A stretch of 64,000 nt of DNA from Clostridium sp. 12(A) (GCA_000526575.1 JAGI01000001.1:248001-312000), one strand, 5' to 3'. Numbered from the stretch's first letter, positions 16,714 to 25,117 are shown. Numbers and translations: made by a program. The notes: generated from the sequence alone by a model not told the origin.

Positions 16714-17022
16714 ATGTTCCAGACCATCCCCATTTGGGAAATTGATAATTATATTGATTATAAGGATAATATCATGATTATAGATCTTCGAAACAGGCAG
16801 TCCTATCAAAAAGCCCATATTCGAAACGCTGTTAACTATCCCTACGAAGAAATGGACCGTTGGATCGGCTCCCTGCCGAAGGATAAACTTTTAATTTTTT
16901 ACTGTGCCAGAGGCGGGCAGAGCATGATGGTCTGCCGGAATCTGGAGCCATATGGATATCATGTGGTCAACATTGCCAATGGAATTGCTTACTATCGGGG
17001 AAAATATATGACATGGGGTTAG
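16714..17022 (+). CDS. Single-domain rhodanese-like protein
   Basis: A 102-residue cytoplasmic rhodanese (persulfide/sulfurtransferase fold). IDLRNRQSYQKAHIRNAVNYP is the CH2A-type motif, and the active loop is FYCARGGQSMMVCRNL with catalytic Cys64. The closing NGIAYYRGKYMTWG is normal for the fold. AAAGGACAGGTG precedes the ATG. Likely job: sulfur carrier or persulfide handling; the partner is not shown by context. It is read separately from the operon that begins at 17092, which has its own promoter. Confidence 0.9.
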   Translation: MFQTIPIWEIDNYIDYKDNIMIIDLRNRQSYQKAHIRNAVNYPYEEMDRWIGSLPKDKLLIFYCARGGQSMMVCRNLEPYGYHVVNIANGIAYYRGKYMTWG

Positions 17023-17031
17023 GTAAATTCA

Positions 17032-17060
17032 TTGACAGAAATATCCCCTAGCTTTAAAAT
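17032..17060 (+). promoter_or_regulatory. Promoter of the 17.1-21.2 kb operon
   Basis: TTGACA at 17032-17037, a 17-bp spacer and TAAAAT at 17055-17060. It starts just after the rhodanese stop codon. Confidence 0.85.
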
Positions 17061-17091
17061 ATATCTATTATATACAGAAGGAGAGTAAATT

Positions 17092-17640
17092 ATGAAATAT
17101 ATGATTGCTTCTGACATTCATGGGTCAGCCTACTACTGTGGGCTCCTGTTAGATGAATATAGAAAGTCCGGTGCCAGCCGGCTAATTTTGTTAGGGGATA
17201 TTTTGTATCATGGTCCCAGGAATGACCTTCCAAGGGATTACGATCCGAAAGCGGTCATTTCTATGTTAAATGGCATAAAGGACCAGATCTACAGTGTGAG
17301 AGGAAACTGTGACACGGAAGTAGATCAGATGGTACTGGAATTTCCGGTACTGGCAGATTATGGACTGTTGGTAGTAAACGGTCTGACAATCTATCTCACA
17401 CATGGTCACATCTATCATAAAGATCATCTGCCGCCGGTACAAAAGGGAGATATTCTCCTTCATGGCCATACACACATCCTGACTGCAGAGCGGGAAGGCG
17501 ATATTACCATATTAAATCCCGGTTCTGTATCCATTCCAAAGGGCGGTAATCCGCCAACCTATGGGATACTGGAAGAACAGGTATTTCGTATCCTGGATTT
17601 TGAGGGAAATGTACAAAAAGAAATAGACTTAGGAGAATAA
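17092..17640 (+). CDS. yfcE: YfcE-family metallophosphodiesterase (copy 1)
   Basis: A 182-residue calcineurin-like phosphodiesterase. Metal motifs in order: ASDIHGS (DxH), LLGDILYHGPRND (GDxxxHG), VRGNCD (GNCD), LTHGHIYH and LLHGHTH, then LNPGSVSIPKGG. This is the YfcE pattern; E. coli YfcE hydrolyses bis-pNPP in vitro and its natural substrate is unknown. AAGGAG precedes the ATG. It is the first gene of a five-gene operon, and the operon's last gene is a second, more distant member of the same family. Confidence 0.93.
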   Translation: MKYMIASDIHGSAYYCGLLLDEYRKSGASRLILLGDILYHGPRNDLPRDYDPKAVISMLNGIKDQIYSVRGNCDTEVDQMVLEFPVLADYGLLVVNGLTIYLTHGHIYHKDHLPPVQKGDILLHGHTHILTAEREGDITILNPGSVSIPKGGNPPTYGILEEQVFRILDFEGNVQKEIDLGE

Positions 17641-17641
17641 G

Positions 17642-18811
17642 GTGAAAAGAACATTTGAATTAATCGCACCCTGTCATTTTGGCATGGAAGCGGTATTAAA
17701 AAAAGAAATAACAGATTTAGGATATGACATTACAACCGTTGAAGATGGAAGAGTGACATTTATTGGTGATGATGAAGCCATCTGCCGGGCAAATATCTTT
17801 CTTCGTACCGCAGAGCGTGTGCTTTTAAAGGCAGGCACCTTTCATGCGGAATCCTTTGAGGATCTTTTTCAGGGAACAAAATCCATTGCCTGGGAGGAGT
17901 ATATTCCCCAGGACGGTAAATTCTGGGTTGCCAAGGCTTCCTCGATAAAGAGTAAGCTGTTTAGTCCCTCTGACATTCAGTCCATCATGAAAAAGGCAAT
18001 GGTGGAACGAATGAAAAAGTCTTACGGTGTGGAATGGTTCGAAGAAAAAGGAAGCTCTTATCCTATCAGGGTATTTCTTTATAAAGATGAGGTAACTGTG
18101 GGAATCGATACCACAGGAGATTCTCTTCATAAGAGAGGCTACAGAACCCTTACCAGTAAGGCTCCTATTACAGAGACTCTTGCAGCAGCCCTCATTATGC
18201 TGACTCCATGGAATAAGGATCGTATTTTAGTGGACCCGTTCTGCGGTAGCGGTACCTTTTTAATTGAAGCGGCTATGATGGCTGCGAATATGGCTCCTGG
18301 CATGAATCGTTCCTTCCTTTCCGAAGACTGGAAGAATCTGATTCCAAGAAAATGCTGGTACGATGCTATGGATGAAGCCAATGATCTGGTGGATCAGGAT
18401 GTAAAAGTAGATTTACAGGGATATGATATCGATCCTGAGATCATAAAAGCAGCAAAATCCAATGCAGCCTCTGCAGGCGTAGAGCATATGATCCATTTCC
18501 AGCAAAGACCAGTGAATGCATTAAGCCATCCGAAAAAATATGGATTTGTCATCACCAATCCGCCTTATGGTGAGCGAATTGAAGAGAAAAAGAATCTTCC
18601 TGAGCTCTACCGTCAGATCGGCGAGCGTTACAAAGCCCTTGATGCCTGGTCCCTGTATATGATCACGGCCTATGAAGACGCGGAAAAATACATTGGAAGA
18701 AAAGCAGATAAGAACCGTAAGATCTATAACGGTATGATGAAGACCTATTTCTATCAGTTTATGGGGCCAAAGCCTCCAAAAAGAAAAACAGGAGATTCGG
18801 TTGAAAATTAA
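17642..18811 (+). CDS. THUMP-domain class I SAM-dependent RNA (guanine-N2-) methyltransferase, YpsC/RlmL type
   Basis: A 389-residue RNA methyltransferase, probably of 23S rRNA. It has an N-terminal ferredoxin-like/THUMP part (IAPCHFGMEAVLKKEI to about residue 160, with LFSPSDIQSIMKKAMVERMK and VGIDTTGDSLHKRGYR). The catalytic domain follows with SAM motif VDPFCGSGTFLIEAA (about 197-211), QGYDIDPE (motif II) and catalytic ITNPPYGERI (about 304-313). It matches Bacillus YpsC, which corresponds to the methyltransferase part of E. coli RlmL. The start is GTG, 1 bp after the previous stop codon. It overlaps the next gene by 11 bp. Confidence 0.92.
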   Translation: MKRTFELIAPCHFGMEAVLKKEITDLGYDITTVEDGRVTFIGDDEAICRANIFLRTAERVLLKAGTFHAESFEDLFQGTKSIAWEEYIPQDGKFWVAKASSIKSKLFSPSDIQSIMKKAMVERMKKSYGVEWFEEKGSSYPIRVFLYKDEVTVGIDTTGDSLHKRGYRTLTSKAPITETLAAALIMLTPWNKDRILVDPFCGSGTFLIEAAMMAANMAPGMNRSFLSEDWKNLIPRKCWYDAMDEANDLVDQDVKVDLQGYDIDPEIIKAAKSNAASAGVEHMIHFQQRPVNALSHPKKYGFVITNPPYGERIEEKKNLPELYRQIGERYKALDAWSLYMITAYEDAEKYIGRKADKNRKIYNGMMKTYFYQFMGPKPPKRKTGDSVEN

Positions 18812-20120
18812 AAAATGGATTGCCGTCATTTTTTTCGCAGTCTGTAGTATCGTGGGATGTCAATACAAAACTCCCGAACAACCAGCAGCAGGAAAGGTGA
18901 CGGAATATAACGGTGCCCTTCCTGCCTCCTATGATGGGAGAAAAAAGGGCAGGGTGCCAGCCGTTAAAAACCAGGGAAACCTTGGAACCTGCTGGGCCTT
19001 TGCCTCCCTTCAGGCACTGGAGGCCAGCCTGCTGCCAGGAGAATCTAAGGATTTTTCCGAAGACCATATGTCCCTCGGGAATGGTTTTTCCATCCCTCAG
19101 GAAGAGGGCGGTGAATTCACCATGTCTTTAGCTTATCTCCTCTCCTGGAAGGGACCGGTTCTGGAAGAACAGGATCCTTATGGAGATGGCGTTTCTCCAA
19201 AGGGATTAAAAGCGGTCAAGCATGTCCAGGAAGTTCAGATGATTCCCGGTAAGGATTATGAAAAAATAAAACAGGCGGTTCTACGCTATGGCGGGGTACA
19301 GAGTTCCTTATATACCTCCATGACCGATGAAAACAGCCGTTCCGCCTCCTACAATGAAAAGGCATATGCGTATTGCTATATTGGCTCTGAGCCTCCAAAC
19401 CACGATTCTGTGATCATTGGCTGGGACGATGATTATCCCAAGGAGAATTTTAATGAGCCGGTGAACGGAAACGGGGCATTTATCTGTTTGAACAGCTGGG
19501 GGAAAGGCTTTGGAGAGCAGGGCTATTATTATGTGTCATATTATGATTCCAATATTGGAATGAATAATCTGGTATATTCCCTGACAGAAGATACGGACAA
19601 TTACAGCCATATCTATCAGTCTGATTTAAGAGGCTGGGTAGGACAGTTGGGGTATGGAGAAGATACCATCTGGATTTCCAATGTTTACGAAACAGGAGGT
19701 GATGAGGCTTTGTCTGCAGTTGGCTTTTATGCAACAGCTAAAAACACCTCCTATGAAATATATGGAGTGGGGAAGGTAAGTGACGAGGCTGCAATCGTAA
19801 GCGGCGGGGATTTCGACCGGAAGGTGCTGTTAGCAAAGGGGAGCTTTATCAATGCCGGTTATTATACGGTTCCTGTTACCGGCAGCTTAAAGGAAGAGCA
19901 AAAGCTTAATAAGGGAGAACGATTTGCGGTTATGGTAAAGATCACCACACCAGATGCCATCCACCCTGCTGCCATCGAGTATGATACAGGAGATGGGCGA
20001 ACCCTTGTGGACTTATCTGATGGGGAAGGCTATTTAAGCCCCGACGGCAATCACTGGGAGCGGGTGGAGAAAAAGCAGGACTGTAATCTTTGCTTAAAAG
20101 CGTATACGACAGACCGATAG
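18801..20120 (+). CDS. Papain-family (C1) cysteine peptidase lipoprotein
   Basis: A 439-residue exported lipoprotein. The signal peptide ends in the lipobox SIVGC (Cys20), so it is anchored to the outer membrane face. The papain domain has Cys64 in GNLGTCWAFASLQALEA, His in NHDSVIIGWDDDY (about residue 198) and Asn in LNSWGKGFGEQGYYYVSY (about 233): a complete triad. The C-terminal about 170 residues form a beta-rich lectin-like region (ALSAVGFYATAKNTSYEIY and following), common in clostridial C1 proteins. The start is TTG at 18801 with AGGAG 6 nt before it, inside the end of the methyltransferase gene. The substrate is unknown. Confidence 0.92.
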   Translation: MKIKKWIAVIFFAVCSIVGCQYKTPEQPAAGKVTEYNGALPASYDGRKKGRVPAVKNQGNLGTCWAFASLQALEASLLPGESKDFSEDHMSLGNGFSIPQEEGGEFTMSLAYLLSWKGPVLEEQDPYGDGVSPKGLKAVKHVQEVQMIPGKDYEKIKQAVLRYGGVQSSLYTSMTDENSRSASYNEKAYAYCYIGSEPPNHDSVIIGWDDDYPKENFNEPVNGNGAFICLNSWGKGFGEQGYYYVSYYDSNIGMNNLVYSLTEDTDNYSHIYQSDLRGWVGQLGYGEDTIWISNVYETGGDEALSAVGFYATAKNTSYEIYGVGKVSDEAAIVSGGDFDRKVLLAKGSFINAGYYTVPVTGSLKEEQKLNKGERFAVMVKITTPDAIHPAAIEYDTGDGRTLVDLSDGEGYLSPDGNHWERVEKKQDCNLCLKAYTTDR

Positions 20121-20144
20121 GGCTGGTGATAAAGGAGAGTATCA

Positions 20145-20753
20145 ATGAACGAGGATAAGATAATTTTTGCAACTGGAAACGAAGGAAAGATGAGGGAGAT
20201 CCGGGAGATTTTAAAGGACCTGGGTATGAAAATCCTTTCCATGAAAGAGGCAGGAGCTGATCTTAACATAGTAGAAGATGGTTCCACCTTTTTGGAAAAT
20301 GCAGAGATTAAAGCCAGAGCTGTATGGGAAAAGACAGGAGGCATCGTACTTGCTGATGATTCAGGTCTTGTCATTGACTGTTTAAACGGAGAGCCGGGAA
20401 TTTATTCTGCCAGGTACATGGGTGAGGATACCTCCTACGAGATTAAGAATCAGAATCTCTTAAACCGTGCGGCAAAGGCCAGAGGAGACGAGCGTAGCGC
20501 CCGGTTTGTCTGCAGTATAGCGGCAGTTCTGCCAGATGGAAATGTGCTTCATACAGAAGAAACCATGGAAGGAATTTTGGCGGACAACCCTGCAGGAGAA
20601 GAGGGCTTTGGATACGATCCCATTTTTTATCTGCCTGAGTTTCAAAAAACAGCGGCAGAGCTTACCATGGAAGAGAAAAACAAGATCAGCCACCGGGGTA
20701 AGGCACTGGATGCGATGAAATGCAAGCTTATGGAATATTACGGGAGGAAGTAG
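20145..20753 (+). CDS. rdgB: XTP/dITP pyrophosphatase (RdgB/HAM1 family)
   Basis: A 202-residue house-cleaning enzyme that hydrolyses dITP, XTP and other non-canonical purine nucleotides to monophosphates, keeping them out of DNA and RNA. Family hallmarks are all present: FATGNEGKMREI (nucleotide-binding SxNxxK-type loop), EDGSTFLENAEIKARA, VLADDSGLVIDCLNGEPGIYSARYMG with the catalytic Asp, AGEEGFGYDPIF (GxGFGYDP) and ELTMEEKNKISHRGKAL (E.K...SHR). AAAGGAG precedes the ATG. It is fourth in the operon; the pairing with a phosphodiesterase gene next door is common in clostridia. Confidence 0.97.
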   Translation: MNEDKIIFATGNEGKMREIREILKDLGMKILSMKEAGADLNIVEDGSTFLENAEIKARAVWEKTGGIVLADDSGLVIDCLNGEPGIYSARYMGEDTSYEIKNQNLLNRAAKARGDERSARFVCSIAAVLPDGNVLHTEETMEGILADNPAGEEGFGYDPIFYLPEFQKTAAELTMEEKNKISHRGKALDAMKCKLMEYYGRK

Positions 20754-20754
20754 G

Positions 20755-21246
20755 ATGAAAGTACTGATCGTCAGTGACACTCACAGAAAAGATGACAGCC
20801 TCTATAAGATTATTACAGAATCCGGCCCTTTTGATATGCTTATCCATCTTGGTGACTCGGAAGGAAGTGAGGAGAAGATTACCGGCTGGGCAGGGGAAAA
20901 CTGTCAGGTCCATATGGTTCTTGGGAACAATGACTTTTTTTCCGATCTTGACCGGGAAAAGGAGATTACTATCGGTAAATACAGGATTCTTTTAACTCAC
21001 GGCCATTATTACAATGTTTCTCTTGGCGTGGAACGTCTGGAGCTGGAGGCCAGGGAGAGGAATCTTGATATCGTTATGTATGGTCACACCCACCGTCCGT
21101 TTTATGAGGTACATAACGGAGTTATCGTTTTAAATCCAGGCAGCCTGTCTTATCCAAGGCAGGAGGGGCGTAAGCCATCTTATATGATCATGGAAGTGGA
21201 TGAGACGGGTGAGGCCCATTTTACCCTTAATTTCCTGGGAGCTTAA
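20755..21246 (+). CDS. YfcE/MJ0936-family metallophosphodiesterase (copy 2)
   Basis: A 163-residue calcineurin-like phosphodiesterase. Motifs: VSDTHRKDD (DxH), IHLGDSEGSEE (GDxxG), VLGNNDFFSD (GNND), LTHGHYYNV and YGHTHRPF, then LNPGSLSYPRQEGRKPSYM. It starts 1 bp after the rdgB stop, so the two are translationally coupled. It is shorter than the copy at 17092 and differs in the metal-motif flanks, so the substrates may differ. It is the last gene of the operon. Confidence 0.93.
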   Translation: MKVLIVSDTHRKDDSLYKIITESGPFDMLIHLGDSEGSEEKITGWAGENCQVHMVLGNNDFFSDLDREKEITIGKYRILLTHGHYYNVSLGVERLELEARERNLDIVMYGHTHRPFYEVHNGVIVLNPGSLSYPRQEGRKPSYMIMEVDETGEAHFTLNFLGA

Positions 21247-21254
21247 GAAAGGAG

Positions 21255-21320
21255 AGAGATAACTGGAAATACCGCTTATTGCCGGATCTGGCATAGTAGT
21301 GTTCCGGTTGTCTCTTTTTT
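21255..21320 (+). terminator. Operon terminator
   Basis: AGAGATAACTGGAA and TTCCGGTTGTCTCT pair (two G-T pairs) around an inner TGCCGGATCTGGCA hairpin, followed by TTTTTT. Confidence 0.85.
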
Positions 21321-21373
21321 AATTGTGTAAAATGGTTCACATTTCTTTACTTTTATGAATCGTTTGATTTTTT

Positions 21374-21402
21374 ACTTTCGTTCAACCTTTTGCAGATATA
21401 AT
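21374..21402 (+). promoter_or_regulatory. Promoter of the two-component operon with conserved response box
   Basis: The -10 TATAAT is at 21397-21402. The -35 position is occupied by ACTTTCGTTCAACCTT (21374-21389), which recurs unchanged at 23223-23238 at the same distance (23 bp) from a -10 box. An activator site replacing the -35 box is the natural reading. Confidence 0.7.
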
Positions 21403-21430
21403 GTATATTAACTTTTAAAGGAGGGCATGT

Positions 21431-22126
21431 ATGGTTACAATTCTTATCGTAGAAGATGATCAGATGGTACGTCTTTTAACGAAAACAAAACTTAGTCACC
21501 TATATAAAATAAAAGAAGCTGCTGATGGCGAAGAAGCGTTAGAAGTTCTCGACCACGTACATGTTGATCTACTCATTGTGGATATTCAAATGCCAAACAT
21601 GAATGGATATGAGTTAGTACGTGCCCTGCGGGATGTGGGTGATATGACACCAGTCATTATGCTGACGGCGATGAATACCTTTACACACAAAAAAGAAGGA
21701 TTTGCATCCGGCGTAGATGATTACATGACAAAACCCATCGACTACGAGGAACTTATTTGGCGTATTAAGGCACTGATGAGGCGAGCACAGATTGCTAACG
21801 AAAACCGTATCGTTATAGGTGGTTTTACTATGGAACAGAACACTTTATCAACTCAGTATAACGGCGAAACGATCTCGTTGACAAACAAGGAATTCAACCT
21901 GCTGTACAAGTTTCTCTCCTACCCCAATGTGGTATTCACCAAACAGCAGCTAATGGACGGGATTTGGGGATGTGATTCTGAGACAGAGTACGATACTATT
22001 AAAACCTACATCAGCCGCCTGCGCAACAAGCTTTCGATGTGCAGAGAATTCGAGTTGGTATCCATTCGCGGACTGGGATATAAAGCTGTCATTCATAAGA
22101 TAGGAGGCAGCCATGAAACAGTATAA
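21431..22126 (+). CDS. OmpR-family response regulator
   Basis: A 231-residue regulator. The receiver domain spans residues 1-120, with acidic residues in VEDDQ, phosphoacceptor Asp51 in LLIVDIQMPNMNG and Lys in DDYMTKPIDYEEL (about 101). The OmpR winged-helix domain is at about 130-225 (LTNKEFNLLYKFLSYPNVVF, TIKTYISRLRNKL, RGLGYKAVI). It has an AAAGGAGGGCATGT site. It overlaps the kinase gene by 14 bp. The box in its own promoter recurs before the peptide/SnoaL-like genes, so it probably controls itself and them. Confidence 0.95.
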   Translation: MVTILIVEDDQMVRLLTKTKLSHLYKIKEAADGEEALEVLDHVHVDLLIVDIQMPNMNGYELVRALRDVGDMTPVIMLTAMNTFTHKKEGFASGVDDYMTKPIDYEELIWRIKALMRRAQIANENRIVIGGFTMEQNTLSTQYNGETISLTNKEFNLLYKFLSYPNVVFTKQQLMDGIWGCDSETEYDTIKTYISRLRNKLSMCREFELVSIRGLGYKAVIHKIGGSHETV

Positions 22127-23147
22127 AAAAGAATCAACCTTTAAACTGATTCAATTTAAGTGGGTTTTCGTTGCAGACTCAATCGTAGTTGTTGGTGCTG
22201 TGATGGCCTATGGGCTTATTGCTACATGCTGGCTTGGCATGAATTCGGAAAATGCGCTTTCTATGCTGGCAATCATACCACTTATGATTCTTGCAGTCAG
22301 TTTGGGAACGGTTTTCACACTGCGGTCTGTTCGCAGAAAAATGGATGATCTGTTAATTGGTATAAAAGAAGTATCCAATGGCAATCTGGACGTACAGCTA
22401 GACTGCAAAAAGGCAGATGAATATGCACCAATCTATGATGGGTTTAATCGTATGGCAGCAGAGCTTAAAAATACAAAAACAGAAATGCAAAACTTTATCA
22501 ATGATTTTTCACATGAATTCAATACACCTATTACTTCAATTTCAGGATTTGCACAATACCTTATTGACACAGGAGATGACATAGAAAACACGGAACGCAA
22601 TCAATATCTTCAGATCATTGCCGATGAATCTCTTCGTTTGTCCACCTTGTCGCAGTCCACACTTCTGCTTTCCAAGGTGGAGGCCTGCGAAATTATCACC
22701 GAAAAAGAAGCATACAATTTATCCGAACAAATAAAGCGGTGTGCTATCCTGCTGCTGCCGAAAATTGAACAGAAGAAGATAGAGCTGGAACTGGATGTAG
22801 ACGATATTTGTTATGTGGGCAATGCGGAGCTGATGGAACAGGTATGGATTAATGTTCTTACTAATGCCATTAAATTCACCCCTGAACATGGAGAAATTAA
22901 AATAGCCGCAAAGTGTACCTCTAATGAGATTACTCTTAAATTTTTCGACAGCGGTGTAGGTATGGACGAAGAAACCGCCGCACATATTTTTGAAAAATAT
23001 TATCAGCACGATACTACCTCTGCCGTAAGAGGCAGCGGTATTGGCCTTTCCATTGTTTCCCGCATTATTACTCTTTGTGGGGGTAGCATTTGCGTAGAAA
23101 GTAAACCTCAAGAGGGAAGTACCTTTTTAATCACGTTACCCATCTAA
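22113..23147 (+). CDS. HAMP-domain sensor histidine kinase
   Basis: A 344-residue membrane kinase, partner of the response regulator just upstream. Two membrane helices at about residues 17-40 and 47-70 enclose only a few extracellular residues, so it may sense a membrane-borne or intramembrane signal rather than a large ligand. HAMP follows at about 70-120. The HisKA domain has His134 in FINDFSHEFNTPITSISGFA. The ATPase domain has EQVWINVLTNAIKFTP (N box, about 247-262), FDSGVGMDE (G1), FEKYYQH (F) and GSGIGLSIV (G2). It is followed by a strong terminator, which separates it from the peptide gene. Confidence 0.95.
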   Translation: MKQYKKESTFKLIQFKWVFVADSIVVVGAVMAYGLIATCWLGMNSENALSMLAIIPLMILAVSLGTVFTLRSVRRKMDDLLIGIKEVSNGNLDVQLDCKKADEYAPIYDGFNRMAAELKNTKTEMQNFINDFSHEFNTPITSISGFAQYLIDTGDDIENTERNQYLQIIADESLRLSTLSQSTLLLSKVEACEIITEKEAYNLSEQIKRCAILLLPKIEQKKIELELDVDDICYVGNAELMEQVWINVLTNAIKFTPEHGEIKIAAKCTSNEITLKFFDSGVGMDEETAAHIFEKYYQHDTTSAVRGSGIGLSIVSRIITLCGGSICVESKPQEGSTFLITLPI

Positions 23148-23157
23148 GGAATGGAAA

Positions 23158-23199
23158 AAAAAGCGTAAATCAGACGTATGTTTGGTTTACGCTTTTTTT
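23158..23199 (+). terminator. Terminator after the histidine kinase
   Basis: AAGCGTAAA and TTTACGCTT form the stem, with A and T tracts on either side. Confidence 0.88.
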
Positions 23200-23222
23200 C
23201 TTTCATAATTTTTGCTTTTTTT

Positions 23223-23251
23223 ACTTTCGTTCAACCTTCGCCCATTAAGAT
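23223..23251 (+). promoter_or_regulatory. Second copy of the response box, promoter of the peptide/SnoaL-like genes
   Basis: ACTTTCGTTCAACCTT at 23223-23238 is identical to the box at 21374-21389. The putative -10 (TAAGAT, 23246-23251) lies at the same 23-bp offset. The AT-rich DNA before the box is also similar in the two places. Confidence 0.7.
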
Positions 23252-23303
23252 ATGTTCATAGCACGAAATCACAACAGCAATATCAAGGAAGGAGATTGAC
23301 TAT

Positions 23304-23399
23304 ATGGCATTTCAGCTGCAAAATATGTGCCACTGCAATAATCATGGATTTCCAGTCCTTGCCTTATGTATGACGGCAGATATAAAAGCAAGTATTTGA
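23304..23399 (+). CDS. 31-residue Cys-containing peptide ORF
   Basis: The first translatable frame after the response-box promoter. It has a strong ribosome site (AAGGAAGGAG, 9 nt before the ATG). The peptide begins MAFQLQNMCHCNNHGF and continues with a short hydrophobic stretch (PVLALCM); it has three Cys and two His. The start and stop are clear, but nothing similar is recognised. It could be a signal peptide-like pheromone, a leader peptide or a small metal-binding peptide; it could also be an untranslated leader with a chance ribosome site. The SnoaL-like gene follows after 42 bp. Confidence 0.45.
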   Translation: MAFQLQNMCHCNNHGFPVLALCMTADIKASI

Positions 23400-23441
23400 A
23401 AAAACAAACTTTAGATTAACATTTTGAAAGGAAGTACAATT

Positions 23442-23948
23442 ATGAATAATTACAATGTTAAAAATCAGATGGATAAGGCCGGCATTGTGGATACCTATGC
23501 CCTTATAGATGAAATGACTAGCCAGACCACGTACCAGACGGCACTAGAGGAAGCTATCCGCAACCGTTTAGAAAATGGCTTTAAAAACTGGAATGGTGGC
23601 TATGACGGCTGGCTTGAGTGGTGTAACACTTTATATGAGCCGGATGCATATTACAACATTCCTTATAATGGTACCCAGCGCCGCTGTACACTGGAAGAGT
23701 ACAAGAGCATGATGGGACAGCTTTTTCAACATTTCACAATGGAACTGGGCAAATTTGACAACATGATCATTAAAGATAACTGGTGTGCAATTCGCTATAC
23801 TGTGAAGGTGAAAAATTTAGACACTGGTACAGAAATCCTCCAGCATACCATGGAGTTCGTAAGATTCAAGGACAATGGTGATGAGCGCGGAGTCAGAGTT
23901 GTAGAGGGGTGGGCGTTGTCCGACAGTCCGTTATCCATAAAACAATAA
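23442..23948 (+). CDS. SnoaL/NTF2-like protein, single domain, cytoplasmic
   Basis: A 168-residue protein with no signal peptide. Its core follows the SnoaL/NTF2-like pattern: a helical part (EEAIRNRLENGFKNWNGGYDGW), a turn with LYEPDAYYNIP, and closing strands (DNMIIKDNWCAIRYTVKV, HTMEFVRFKD, VRVVEGWAL). The helical motif NGFxNWNxGxDxW also occurs twice in the next gene's lipoprotein, so the three domains are one local family. AAAGGAAG precedes the ATG at 23442; an earlier start at 23424 is less likely. It is driven by the response-box promoter. The ligand or reaction is unknown. Confidence 0.8.
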   Translation: MNNYNVKNQMDKAGIVDTYALIDEMTSQTTYQTALEEAIRNRLENGFKNWNGGYDGWLEWCNTLYEPDAYYNIPYNGTQRRCTLEEYKSMMGQLFQHFTMELGKFDNMIIKDNWCAIRYTVKVKNLDTGTEILQHTMEFVRFKDNGDERGVRVVEGWALSDSPLSIKQ

Positions 23949-23992
23949 GCCAATAGACTCGTTTAGATTATGAGAGGAGAATTATTACGAAA

Positions 23993-25093
23993 ATGAATAT
24001 AAAAAAGGTATTAAGAATGAGTGTAACAACCTTGGCCATCGGGGCTGCTGCTGTTGGATGTGGATCCAAAACCAATACGATTGTTACCAAAGAAGCCACA
24101 AACATAAGCTCCGATGAATCTGTGATCAGTATCTCCGATCGCTATGATAACACGAAAGAACTTTCTGCTGTTTTTCCAATCGTCAATCCCACCCCAATAG
24201 AAACAGACATGGAAAAAAATATTCAAAATAGATTATTAAATGGGTTTGAAAACTGGAACAGAGGCTATGATGCGTGGGAAAAATGGGGCGACATTCTGTA
24301 CACCGATGATTCCTTTTATAACGTCCACGGTGTAAGACTCACCTTGAAGGAATATCAGTCTTCCATGAATGCGACACTGAAGTCCAGCGATATTCAGATG
24401 GGTAATTTCAATAATATGATCATCTGCGGCGACTGGGCTGCAATTCGATATGATATATCAACCACCGACCGACAGACCAGAAAATCTTCGGATGGGAGTG
24501 TGATGGAGTTTGTACAATTCAAGGATTACGGAGAGGAACTGGGGACTAGGGTTGTGGAAGGCTGGGCTGGAACCAAGGGCGCGGACTTTGATGGTTTGAC
24601 TGGTTTCCAGACCGACGATGCGAAAGCGGCACAGCAGGAGGCATTAAATGCCATCGTCAATACAGTGATTCCTGATACATTAAATCTTAAAGACAAGTAT
24701 CCTGTCACCAATCCTACGCCGATTGAAACCGATATGGCTAAGAAGATTCAAAATGCTATATTAAATGATTTTGAAAACTGGAATCAAGGCTTGGATGCTT
24801 GGACGGCATGGGCAGACACCTATTATGACAGCAACCTGCAGTATCATACCAACGACGCTACCATGACCTTATCGGATTACAAAACATTGGAGAAGAACAA
24901 TGCCGAATCAACGAATGTAAAACGTATTCGCTTTGATAATATGCTAATCAGCGGAGATTGGGCGGCCATTCATTATAGAATCACTAAACAGGATTCAACG
25001 ACCGGAGAAAAGACTGCCGGTGATGTGATGCAGTTCCTGCATTTTAAAGAGGACGGCGACAGCGTGAAAGTGACTGAGTGCTGGACAAAATAA
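23993..25093 (+). CDS. Lipoprotein with two tandem SnoaL/NTF2-like domains
   Basis: A 366-residue surface lipoprotein. The signal peptide ends at lipobox AAAVGC (Cys23). Domain 1 (about 60-205) and domain 2 (about 235-366) each begin with the same phrase, NPTPIETDM(E/A)K, then NGFENWNRGYDAW or NDFENWNQGLDAW, and end in GDWAAIRYDIS / GDWAAIHYRIT and a (V)MEF or (V)MQF strand. The domains resemble the cytoplasmic protein encoded just upstream. Tandem NTF2-like domains on an anchored lipoprotein suggest capture of a small or peptide ligand outside the cell. AGGAG lies about 15 nt before the ATG, rather far. The gene is followed by a large palindrome. Confidence 0.82.
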   Translation: MNIKKVLRMSVTTLAIGAAAVGCGSKTNTIVTKEATNISSDESVISISDRYDNTKELSAVFPIVNPTPIETDMEKNIQNRLLNGFENWNRGYDAWEKWGDILYTDDSFYNVHGVRLTLKEYQSSMNATLKSSDIQMGNFNNMIICGDWAAIRYDISTTDRQTRKSSDGSVMEFVQFKDYGEELGTRVVEGWAGTKGADFDGLTGFQTDDAKAAQQEALNAIVNTVIPDTLNLKDKYPVTNPTPIETDMAKKIQNAILNDFENWNQGLDAWTAWADTYYDSNLQYHTNDATMTLSDYKTLEKNNAESTNVKRIRFDNMLISGDWAAIHYRITKQDSTTGEKTAGDVMQFLHFKEDGDSVKVTECWTK

Positions 25094-25117
25094 GCCCATG
25101 TATTTATGTTAATAAAA

